A stretch of 64,000 nucleotides of DNA, from the NCBI GenBank assembly GCA_964430245.1, contig CAYSEW010000012.1, positions 1-64,000 of the forward strand, written 5' to 3'. The notes under the pieces were generated by a model that was not told where the DNA came from, did no database searches, and saw only the letters and a list, made by a program, of their open reading frames with translations. The DNA comes from CAYSEW01 sp964430245. Its GTDB lineage: Bacteria > Bacteroidota > Bacteroidia > Flavobacteriales_D > Parvicellaceae. The stretch's first letter is position 1; each line of letters starts with the position of its first letter. Both the position numbers and the translations under genes were made by a program. Below, one piece after another: positions 57,037 to 64,000 of this stretch.

Positions 57037-57665
57037 TAGTCATTGTTTTTATTGTATTCTTCATTAAGGTAGCCAATGATATCTTGCGTTATGTCAAGGG
57101 ATGGATTTGCAAAAAGCATTGGGCCTCCAACTCGATAGCTTAGTATATAATCATAACCTAAATTGGCTCCTATTATTTGTAGATAATCGGCTGTTTCATT
57201 AACATATTTATTAGAAGCTTCTAATTCTTGGCTAGCATAATTTTGACTTAGCGTTTGTTCTAGCTGCATAATTTCTTGTTCAAGCATATTTATAGTTTGC
57301 ACTTTTTGAGCAGCTTCATTTTGCCCCATGATCTCTGCGGCTTGCTGGTATTCACTAACTAGTTTTTGATAATTAGCATATTTCTTTTTTATTTGAGATT
57401 CTGCTTTAGATTGTTTTTTAAGAAGATCAGCCTTTAATTTTTTAGAAAAATCATAATATTTTGCAAGAGTGTCGCTATTAACAAAAGCAATTTTAAAGTC
57501 ATTTATATTTTCAGGTTCCTTTTCATCAACAGACAGAACTGAATTAGTGTTTTGTTCTACATTAGCACTACTTTTTGGTGATTCATTGGAAAAGTGAAGG
57601 ATAAATAAAATAGCTATGGCAATGCCCATTATAGCATTTGTAATGATTATTGATTTATTGTTCAT
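57036..57665 (-). CDS. OmpH/Skp-like periplasmic chaperone
   Basis: 209 residues. An N-terminal hydrophobic segment (7-24, IITNAIMGIAIAILFILHF) may be an uncleaved anchor or signal peptide. Residues ~55-170 match the Skp family: KIAFVNSDTLAKYYDFSKKL, a long coiled-coil hairpin rich in Lys, Glu and Gln, then GYDYILSYRVGGPMLFANPSLDIT. Skp-like proteins hold unfolded outer-membrane proteins. Its start overlaps the upstream 86-residue gene by 11 bases and its end overlaps the DUF4924 gene. Confidence 0.88.
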   Translation of the reverse strand: MNNKSIIITNAIMGIAIAILFILHFSNESPKSSANVEQNTNSVLSVDEKEPENINDFKIAFVNSDTLAKYYDFSKKLKADLLKKQSKAESQIKKKYANYQKLVSEYQQAAEIMGQNEAAQKVQTINMLEQEIMQLEQTLSQNYASQELEASNKYVNETADYLQIIGANLGYDYILSYRVGGPMLFANPSLDITQDIIGYLNEEYNKNND

Positions 57666-57915
57666 TTTGAATTTTGTTTATGTTGTTAAAGCTGGCTTTA
57701 AAATCTTTACTCATTTCAACAAATCTCATATAAGTTTTGTTTAAGAAATCTTCATCAAGCATTTTTTTTACATCATCAATACTAGTTACATCCAACTGTT
57801 TGACCCTGTAAATTTGTTCATATTGATTTAGTACTATTTTAATTAAATAGGTGTTTTCTCTTAGGAAAATGCTGATATCCATAATAGGATGAGCTACTTT
57901 TGTAGTTGTCTTCAT
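57655..57915 (-). CDS. small conserved-looking protein of unknown function
   Basis: 86 residues, no signal peptide or membrane segment. The first half could form beta strands (ISIFLRENTYLIKIVLNQ), the second half is helical. It is first in the operon with OmpH and DUF4924, under a strong consensus promoter, and overlaps the OmpH start by 11 bases. I do not recognise the family; it may belong to an unnamed Bacteroidota domain linked to OmpH. Confidence 0.68.
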   Translation of the reverse strand: MKTTTKVAHPIMDISIFLRENTYLIKIVLNQYEQIYRVKQLDVTSIDDVKKMLDEDFLNKTYMRFVEMSKDFKASFNNINKIQNEQ

Positions 57916-57932
57916 CGGGAATGAAATTTTTG

Positions 57933-57962
57933 CAAATTTAAAGAATAGGATTAGTAATACAA
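57933..57962 (-). promoter_or_regulatory. promoter of the small protein-OmpH-DUF4924 operon
   Basis: On the minus strand TTG (57962-57960), exactly 19 bases, then TAAATTTG (57940-57933), an exact match to the Bacteroidota consensus with the same spacing as the tRNA-Cys promoter. The -7 element ends 18 bases before the ATG. Confidence 0.65.
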
Positions 57963-57997
57963 CTACAATGAAAATTTAGTTAAGGTGTGTCGTCTTG

Positions 57998-58396
57998 TTA
58001 AGCTACAGAAACCGGGTGTGGAGTATATTCAATAAAGTGAAAAGGAACATTCACCATAAAGGCAAAATCTTGCCCCACTTCAAACATTTCATCTTCATCT
58101 TCACTATAATACCATTTTATAACAACTGGTTTATTGTATTTTAGAAGTTCATTGAGTTTGTAAAACATGTAAAGGATTCTTTTTGAGGAAGAAACATTAA
58201 AGTAATGAAGCTTAATAATTAATGTGGTTTTCACCTTGGTCGTATTAACATATTCTTCGAGCCAGGATAGTATAGGTGTAAAAAATTCTTCAGCATTATT
58301 CGGGATTGAATTCCCTTCAATAATTAATTTCCCATTTTCAGGGTTGAAGTTAACGCTAGGGGTTGTTTCAGTACCTTTATGTTTTAATAAATCCAT
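57998..58396 (-). CDS. SiaC family (DUF1987) regulatory protein
   Basis: 132 residues with a STAS-like fold typical of DUF1987: an N-terminal strand pair (NFNPENGKLIIEGNS), WLEEYV helix, the strand-to-helix turn LHYFNVSSSKRIL (~63-75), then KWYYSEDEDEMFEVGQDFA. In Pseudomonas SiaC is phosphorylated on a Thr in this turn by SiaB and dephosphorylated by SiaA, and controls the diguanylate cyclase SiaD. Here the turn reads NVSSS, so Val stands where I would expect Thr. No SiaA, SiaB or SiaD gene is nearby. It is transcribed alone. Confidence 0.8.
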   Translation of the reverse strand: MDLLKHKGTETTPSVNFNPENGKLIIEGNSIPNNAEEFFTPILSWLEEYVNTTKVKTTLIIKLHYFNVSSSKRILYMFYKLNELLKYNKPVVIKWYYSEDEDEMFEVGQDFAFMVNVPFHFIEYTPHPVSVA

Positions 58397-58562
58397 TTGT
58401 ATAGATTAGTTATTAAAGTAATAAGATGTTAAATTTTGTAATAATTATGCTAGTAAATAAATTTTTTCTACTAAAATTATAATTGTCACGACAAATTAAA
58501 CAGATAGCACGATAAGAAATAAGTAACGTGTAAAACTGTTGGTTGTTTTGAAAAATAGGTAG

Positions 58563-59240
58563 TTAAAAAGGCTTAAAATCCTTTAAGTAGAAGGGTTCGA
58601 AATAAGCAGTATTTTCATGTTCTTTTTTCTGAAATTTTTCATATATACAATTTGTCATAGAGCTAGATGAGCAAAGTAAATCTTCATGAAGTATTAGATT
58701 GGATTGCTTAAATCTTCCTTTAAACTTTAAGCAGCCATCTCCTATTAAATGTACTTTTTTGTAATTAGAATAGTGGATAAAAAAAGCAGCATCAATTATT
58801 TTTGCTCGTGTTTTATTTAAAACACTTCCATCGTCTAAAAAAGTTGCCGTATATACCTCATCTCTTCTAGCGTCAATCATTGGAATAACAATGTTATTTT
58901 CATTATTATCGTTGAAGGTTTGTTTGAAATTTAAGAATAAATTAAATAGTGAATCTATGCTTATTAATGGGATATTGAGCGCATAACATAGTCCTTTTGC
59001 TGTAGAAACACCAATTCTCAAGCCAGTATAAGACCCTGGTCCTTTACTAACAGCAATAGCTGAAAGATCATTAAAACTTATATTGTTTTCTTGAATTAAT
59101 TCATTTATTAAAATAGTTAATCTTTCAGCATGTATGTATTTTTCAGAAATTTCTTCTTTGTAGCCAATTAAATTCCCATTCCCTCCTAAGGCAACAGAGC
59201 AAACTTTAGTGCTAGTTTCAATATGTAATATGTAATTCAT
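58563..59240 (-). CDS. tsaB: tRNA threonylcarbamoyladenosine biosynthesis protein TsaB
   Basis: 225 residues. TsaB forms a complex with TsaD and TsaE that makes t6A37 in ANN-decoding tRNAs. ASKHA-fold motifs: ILHIETSTKVCSVALG at the N terminus and AVSKGPGSYTGLRIGVSTAKGL at ~62-83. The start overlaps the upstream ompA-like gene by 4 bases (ATGA). Last gene of the operon starting with tatC. Complete. Confidence 0.94.
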   Translation of the reverse strand: MNYILHIETSTKVCSVALGGNGNLIGYKEEISEKYIHAERLTILINELIQENNISFNDLSAIAVSKGPGSYTGLRIGVSTAKGLCYALNIPLISIDSLFNLFLNFKQTFNDNNENNIVIPMIDARRDEVYTATFLDDGSVLNKTRAKIIDAAFFIHYSNYKKVHLIGDGCLKFKGRFKQSNLILHEDLLCSSSSMTNCIYEKFQKKEHENTAYFEPFYLKDFKPF

Positions 59241-60475
59241 TTTATATTAACAACTGTAATTTCAACTCTTCTGTTCGCGCTACTTTGTTCTAAAGTAGTT
59301 GGCACTTTATATATAGGTTTTGTATTTCCATGGCCAATATAAGTTAATCTATTAGCTGCTATACCTGATGCTATTAATTCTTTATAAACTGATTTAGCTC
59401 TTTTTTTAGATAAAGAATTATACTTTCTTTTGTTTTTCCCTAATCCATTAACATGGCCTCCTATTTCTACATCTATTTCTTTATTCACAGTTAAAAAGCT
59501 TATTAGCTTTTCAATGTCAGGATTACTTTCTATAAGTATGGTGGCTTTATCAGGAACAAAACGGATGTTTTCAAATTTCAGTACACTTCCTATTTTTAAA
59601 GGAGTTAATTTAAATTGAACGAGAGTGTCTTTAAATCGATAAGATCTATAAGTAAATTTTTGTTGTTCATATCCATTGGCAGTTACAGTAAATTCATATT
59701 TTTTTGATTGATTTTCTGTAATGATCTTTAAAGAGTCCGATTCATATTTAATGATCGAATCATTTTCATCAACACCAAAAATATTAATATCCTTAAATGG
59801 GACTGCAAATAAAGAGTCATTGGTAAAAACAATAGAGATTGATGATTTTGTTTTTTTTGGGATGTTTTTTTTTATTGGCTTAAGTGGAACAACAATTTCT
59901 TTTGGAACAATATTAGTGTCTATAAATTTACATTCAGAGAATAATTTAAACTTTCCATTTCCTCCATAAGGGCTGTCAATAATTAAATAAAACTCATCCC
60001 CTTTGTTGATCTTTAATGTAGAGGAGAAAAATGGTTCGTACCCTGCTTTTGAGTAATTGTTATTGTTGGTGGATCGCATTCCTGTAATACCACCAGATTG
60101 AGGGTTTTTTCTCGCGAGATTTGATCTTAATGGAATAGGCTGATGTTTTTTGAGGTAATCACAAAAGTCAGGCCTGTCAATTTTATAGAGCATAAAATCA
60201 AAATCATCAGACTTTTTATCAGGGGAGAGCTCAAATTCAAATTCTGCTGAATCCCTAAAATATAGATAGATCCATAACGTATTGTGTTCTTCTGTAAAAA
60301 AATGATCATTGTAAATTGGATGGCCAAAGATTTCCATTTCATCACCATATCCTTCAGAAACTGAAATCTCACCCATTTGCTTTGAATCGTAAATTAATGC
60401 TGTTTTACAGTCGGAGTGCTGGCTAAAAAAAAACTTATTTAAAATGAAAATAGCAAGTAGGGGTGCCCAACGCAT
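59237..60475 (-). CDS. OmpA family protein with altered peptidoglycan-binding motif
   Basis: 412 residues: signal peptide (MRWAPLLAIFILNKFFFSQ), an N-terminal beta-rich domain (~20-180, WIYLYFRDSAEFEFEL...FYLIIDSPYGGNG), a long linker with Pro/Lys, an Ig-like stretch (~200-290) and a C-terminal OmpA domain (~295-412, NIRFVPDKATILIES, SLSKKRAKSVYKELIASGI, RLTYIGHGNTKPI, SANRRVEI). In the usual GHTDxxG motif the Asp is replaced: GHVNGLG. This may weaken or change diaminopimelate binding. Lies between lptB and tsaB. Confidence 0.85.
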   Translation of the reverse strand: MRWAPLLAIFILNKFFFSQHSDCKTALIYDSKQMGEISVSEGYGDEMEIFGHPIYNDHFFTEEHNTLWIYLYFRDSAEFEFELSPDKKSDDFDFMLYKIDRPDFCDYLKKHQPIPLRSNLARKNPQSGGITGMRSTNNNNYSKAGYEPFFSSTLKINKGDEFYLIIDSPYGGNGKFKLFSECKFIDTNIVPKEIVVPLKPIKKNIPKKTKSSISIVFTNDSLFAVPFKDINIFGVDENDSIIKYESDSLKIITENQSKKYEFTVTANGYEQQKFTYRSYRFKDTLVQFKLTPLKIGSVLKFENIRFVPDKATILIESNPDIEKLISFLTVNKEIDVEIGGHVNGLGKNKRKYNSLSKKRAKSVYKELIASGIAANRLTYIGHGNTKPIYKVPTTLEQSSANRRVEITVVNIK

Positions 60476-60476
60476 G

Positions 60477-61214
60477 TTAATTAAATGTTTTTTTTCTTAG
60501 TATAAAGTTTTGTCCAAGATAAACTTTTTTTACTTGCTCATCTTCAGCTAATATTTCTGCAGATCCAGATTTTAAAATAGCCCCTTCAAATAACAAGTAT
60601 GCCCTATCTACAATGCCTAGTGTTTCTTGAACATTATGATCAGTGATCAAAATTCCAATTTTCTTTTTTTTGAGTTGTAAAACTATTTTTTGAATGTCTT
60701 CAACTGCTAAAGGATCAACCCCAGCAAATGGTTCATCTAATAGAATAAAAGATGGGTTAATTGCTAAGCTTCTGGCAATTTCAGTTCTTCTTTTTTCTCC
60801 TCCAGATAATTTTATACCCAAATTTTTTCTTACATGGTTAAGCCCAAATTCTTCAAGTAATTCTTCGAGTCTATGCTTCTGCTGCTCTTTACTCAACTTT
60901 GTCATTTGTAAAATAGCCAGAATATTATCTTCAACGCTTAATTTTCTAAAAACAGAAACTTCTTGAGGCAGATAGCCAATTCCCATTTTTGACCTTTTGT
61001 ACATAGGAACTTTTGTAATGTTTTCACCATCTAAATACACTGTTCCTTTATCTGGGCTTACTAAGCCTACTATCATATAAAATGAAGTGGTTTTGCCTGC
61101 TCCATTTGGGCCTAATAACCCCACAATCTCTCCTTCTTTTACTTCAATAGAAACATCTTTAACAACATCTCTGTTCTTATAAGATTTTGAGATATTTTCT
61201 GTTTTTAAGATCAT
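60477..61214 (-). CDS. lptB: LPS export ABC transporter ATP-binding protein
   Basis: 245-residue cytoplasmic ATPase of the LptB2FG complex that extracts lipopolysaccharide from the inner membrane. Walker A GPNGAGKT (35-42) followed by SFYMIVG, which is typical of LptB; the Q-loop in YLPQEVSVFRKLSV; signature LSGGEKRR; Walker B FILLDEPFAGVDP; H-loop ITDHNV. It starts on the stop codon of the DUF5686 gene (TAATG), and that linkage suggests a shared envelope role. Confidence 0.96.
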   Translation of the reverse strand: MILKTENISKSYKNRDVVKDVSIEVKEGEIVGLLGPNGAGKTTSFYMIVGLVSPDKGTVYLDGENITKVPMYKRSKMGIGYLPQEVSVFRKLSVEDNILAILQMTKLSKEQQKHRLEELLEEFGLNHVRKNLGIKLSGGEKRRTEIARSLAINPSFILLDEPFAGVDPLAVEDIQKIVLQLKKKKIGILITDHNVQETLGIVDRAYLLFEGAILKSGSAEILAEDEQVKKVYLGQNFILRKKTFN

Positions 61215-63685
61215 TAAAATTCTAATTGTAGCATTGCTCTCAAACCTAATGGGCTCACATTAATTCCTTCAAATTCATTGTCAAGGTACGAAAGTCGCCA
61301 AATTACATCAATTCTCAAAAACTTAAAAATGTTCTCTATACCTAAAGAAGACTCAAGGTAGGGTTTGTTCTGAAGTGAGCTAGCATAATCTGGCAATAAA
61401 AGAACGTTTTCATTTTCTGATTTTAAGCTGCCCCAAACTCCTTGAAAAGCAGCAACTTCTCGCCATTTTAATTTTCTTAGAAATGGAATTTTATTCAATA
61501 TTAACCCATCAAAATGTTGTTGTACTTTAAAGCTAATGTATTCATCGCTGATAAATTCACAGATGTTCATCATATTAAATGCATTTTCATTATAAGACCA
61601 TGTTTCATTACCAGGATGAACTTCTAATAAAGGATAAGGGACATCTCCTATGATTTTACCTCCTTCTACTTTGTATTGAGTAGAGCCAAAGATCCCTAAC
61701 CGAATGGTGTGGTCAAAGGATAGTTTTAATCTGTGATATTCATATTCGCTTTCCAATAGATTAGGAAATCCATAACCATAATTAAATTCAATAATCGGAA
61801 ATTTAGTACCAGTACTTACTCTGTCAAATTCTCCAGATATAAATTTTTCGCCAAATGCGAAACGTGTTTTAAAAGAGAGCTCTGAAGTGATAATATTTTC
61901 TTTTGGAAAGGTGTTTCCCTGTGGGTCTAATTGGTTAAAAGGAATGATTCCTAAAGGCTGAAATCTTGCATTTCTAAATAGAAAACTTGTTGTAAGACCA
62001 TGAAACCATTCTCTTGAATAGGAAAATCGCATTTCTGTATTGAAGATAAGCTTGTTAAATGGGTTCCTCCTTAAAAAAGAGGAAACAACTCCTGTATTGT
62101 TATAGGCATTGGAACTAAGTCCAATTTGTTCAACATCGTGCTTGTATACCGCATGGATCATTCTTCTGGGTTCTTTTGTAATGAAGAACCTAGTGCCAAA
62201 CCCATATTTGAACTCTTGATCCCACAACCCGTAGGCAGCAAAAGATGATAATTCTATCATTTTACTGAAATTATTACTAGTCCTAATAGTTCCTCTAAAT
62301 CGATGGCCTTCTACATCATTAAAAGAATAAAGAGAGGTGTACTCACCTAATTCAAACTTACCAACAATCTTATATCCAGATGCAAGAAGGTAAATAATGT
62401 CTACATAGGTTCTTACAATAGGTACTTTCTGAAGCGTGTCTATCATTTGATAGATGCCCTTTTGCTGAGTAGTTAATGAGTCATGCCTTTGTAGTTCCCA
62501 GTATTTTTCCGAACGTATATTAGCAGAATCTTTTATAAAGATATTTTCAGCTCCGCTATAAAAGGGTTCTTCTTTAAGTTCATTAATAACAAAGTCATTA
62601 TAAAAAGTGGTTTTTTTACCATAGAAACCAAGGGCTTTTTCTAACCATTCAAAATCAACAAACAATTCATCTTTAGTGAGCATCCACACCTCTTTCTCTA
62701 CTTGTTCGAAAGTTTGAGTAACTTTTAATTCATTTACAAAATTGATATTAGCATCCTTTGAGATAGCTCCTGTTACTTTTTTAATAGCATAGGTTGTGTC
62801 ATGAACCCAAAGGGTGCCTTCGAAGGTTAACTCCCCTTTTCTTTTAGGTAGGAACTGAAGTTCGTAACACCAATAACCATCTACATTTGAGCTGTCAATT
62901 AAATAATATTTGTAATACAACATAGATTGATTAGCTATTGGGCTAATGAAATTCTTCCCAAATACAGATAATTGATTGTCATAAATATTTACTTGCTGAT
63001 ACATGTCACCAGTAAATTGAGCTATACTTTTATTATCAATACCAGAAACCTTTGAACCTTTGATTATTTCTTTGTGAGTTTTTGGATTTTTTTTGAAATA
63101 ATAATCAGAAATAGATTCAGAAATAAAGATTGGCAGAAAAGGCTTTGATTCTGAGGTGTCAATATTATCAAAAATAAAATTGAATTTTTCAAATGCTTTT
63201 GTGCTTTTAAATTCTTCAGTAATATTATTAAGATCTAATTGAATCTTATTATATACTTCATATTGATAGGCGTCTAGTTTTTCTCTATTGTTAACTTTTT
63301 TATTAGCAACAACCCTTTTAATTATAGGATGAGCTGGGTTGATGTCACTAGGGATTACAATTAACTCTTGAAGATTAGTTGTAGCTTCTTTAAGCTTGAT
63401 CTCTATGGTTTGGGAAACATCTTTTCGAATAGGAATTATCACTTTGTCGTATCCAATAAATGAGATAACTAATGAATCTGTAGCATAAAATGATTCTAGC
63501 ACAAACTTGCCCTTTAAATCTGTAATCACACCAACTTTAGTGCCTTGGAAATAAACATTTACAAATGGGATAGTTTCTTCAGAAAACGCATCAATTACGA
63601 TTCCTGTAATTTTAGTTTTTTGAGTAAATGATTGGGATACTAATAAAAGCATCAAAATAATTGATATGTATCTATAAACAAACAA
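61214..63685 (-). CDS. DUF5686 family outer membrane protein with carboxypeptidase-regulatory-like domain
   Basis: 823 residues: signal peptide ending at QSFTQ, a carboxypeptidase-regulatory-like sandwich (~25-105, ITGIVIDAFSEETIPFVNVYF), then DUF5686 (~125-823), which includes a periplasmic part and a C-terminal barrel of about sixteen strands ending in the aromatic F (MLQLEF). Function unknown, but the family is widespread in Bacteroidota and shaped like TonB-dependent or BamA-like transporters. It lies between tatC and lptB in one transcript, 12 bases after tatC. Confidence 0.88.
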   Translation of the reverse strand: MFVYRYISIILMLLLVSQSFTQKTKITGIVIDAFSEETIPFVNVYFQGTKVGVITDLKGKFVLESFYATDSLVISFIGYDKVIIPIRKDVSQTIEIKLKEATTNLQELIVIPSDINPAHPIIKRVVANKKVNNREKLDAYQYEVYNKIQLDLNNITEEFKSTKAFEKFNFIFDNIDTSESKPFLPIFISESISDYYFKKNPKTHKEIIKGSKVSGIDNKSIAQFTGDMYQQVNIYDNQLSVFGKNFISPIANQSMLYYKYYLIDSSNVDGYWCYELQFLPKRKGELTFEGTLWVHDTTYAIKKVTGAISKDANINFVNELKVTQTFEQVEKEVWMLTKDELFVDFEWLEKALGFYGKKTTFYNDFVINELKEEPFYSGAENIFIKDSANIRSEKYWELQRHDSLTTQQKGIYQMIDTLQKVPIVRTYVDIIYLLASGYKIVGKFELGEYTSLYSFNDVEGHRFRGTIRTSNNFSKMIELSSFAAYGLWDQEFKYGFGTRFFITKEPRRMIHAVYKHDVEQIGLSSNAYNNTGVVSSFLRRNPFNKLIFNTEMRFSYSREWFHGLTTSFLFRNARFQPLGIIPFNQLDPQGNTFPKENIITSELSFKTRFAFGEKFISGEFDRVSTGTKFPIIEFNYGYGFPNLLESEYEYHRLKLSFDHTIRLGIFGSTQYKVEGGKIIGDVPYPLLEVHPGNETWSYNENAFNMMNICEFISDEYISFKVQQHFDGLILNKIPFLRKLKWREVAAFQGVWGSLKSENENVLLLPDYASSLQNKPYLESSLGIENIFKFLRIDVIWRLSYLDNEFEGINVSPLGLRAMLQLEF

Positions 63686-63697
63686 TTAGTTAATCAA

Positions 63698-64000
63698 TTA
63701 CAGGGATTTTTTCTCAACAAGCTTGGCAACTATAATTCCAACTTCGTATAGAGCAAGGATGGGCAAAGATACCAAAATTTGACTTATTACATCAGGGGGT
63801 GTTATTATAGCAGAAAGCAGCATAATAGCTATTAATGCATGTTTCCTGTATTTAATTAAGAAAGAGGAGGTTACAAATTTTAATTTGGACAATATAAAAA
63901 TGACAACAGGTAGCTCAAAGAATAAGCCACTGAAAAATGTCGATGTAGTGATCATAGACATATAGGAGCTTATTGTGAAATTATTTTGGATTTCATCTGT
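63698..64000 (-). CDS. tatC: Sec-independent translocase subunit TatC (C-terminal part; 5' end outside the window)
   Basis: The last ~100 residues of TatC, an integral membrane receptor for twin-arginine signal peptides. The visible part covers the last three membrane helices: GLFFELPVVIFIL, KHALIAIMLLSAIITPPDVISQ, and LVSLPILALYEVGIIVAKL. The conserved FELPVV (Glu in the membrane) and the ITPPD motif are intact. The open frame runs to the window edge with Gln-Asn-Phe upstream, as in other TatC. First visible gene of the operon. Confidence 0.93.
   Translation of the reverse strand, partial: TDEIQNNFTISSYMSMITTSTFFSGLFFELPVVIFILSKLKFVTSSFLIKYRKHALIAIMLLSAIITPPDVISQILVSLPILALYEVGIIVAKLVEKKSL

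Overview
The window is AT-rich, almost completely coding DNA from a member of the Bacteroidota, most likely order Flavobacteriales. The signs are many secreted proteins with type IX secretion (T9SS) sorting domains, a PorP/SprF-OmpA-adhesin operon, DUF3098, DUF4924 and DUF5686 proteins, signal peptides ending in AQ/SQ, and promoters of the TTG-N19-TAnnTTTG type. It is probably a metagenome assembly: a 100-N gap (45580-45679) is flanked by an exact 55-bp duplication, as expected when two overlapping contigs are joined. I cannot name the genus. No mobile element, CRISPR array, phage gene or rRNA was seen. No gene-free stretch exceeds 300 bases.

Layout. 1-8.5 kb: a cut tRNA, a PfkB kinase, a secreted PhoD phosphatase, a TPR protein, a Ste24-type membrane protease, a sphingomyelinase-like hydrolase, a lipocalin-like lipoprotein, a secreted copper monooxygenase-like protein with a heme motif, tRNA-Cys and folB. 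8.5-17.4 kb: gltX, then the operon adhesin -> PorP/SprF -> OmpA, all on the minus strand. 17.6-20.5 kb: a membrane protein with a voltage-sensor-like segment, a serine hydrolase and a YceI lipoprotein. 20.6-25.6 kb: a plus-strand housekeeping run ftsX, DUF3098, uppP, truB, queA, rlmN. 25.6-32.3 kb: a CBS protein, MATE exporter with asd, a lamin-tail protein, and an ABC1 kinase with its TetR-like regulator. 32.5-40 kb: two T9SS-secreted M14 carboxypeptidases sharing an upstream motif, a polyprenyl diphosphate synthase and uvrC.

40-46.2 kb holds one very large secreted subtilase (2018 residues after closing the false gap) with eight tandem repeats and two copies of a domain nested inside Ig-like domains. 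46.4-49.5 kb: a two-gene lipoprotein/small secreted protein unit and a choice-of-anchor B protein whose signal peptide lies upstream of its first ATG. 49.7-56.4 kb: an HU-CCDC81/SPOR protein, recX, a TonB-dependent receptor, a MORN/YwqK repeat protein and a TonB-like protein. 56.5-64 kb: DUF4924, OmpH/Skp and a small protein under one clear promoter; a SiaC-family protein; and an envelope operon tatC, DUF5686, lptB, ompA-like, tsaB.

Taken together this is core housekeeping and envelope biogenesis interleaved with a large T9SS secretome for degrading proteins and organic phosphate outside the cell. The best leads are the shared motif upstream of the two carboxypeptidases, the ATG-less secreted protein, the pore-less voltage-sensor-like protein, and the orphan SiaC-like protein. 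No clearly new multi-gene system was identified.
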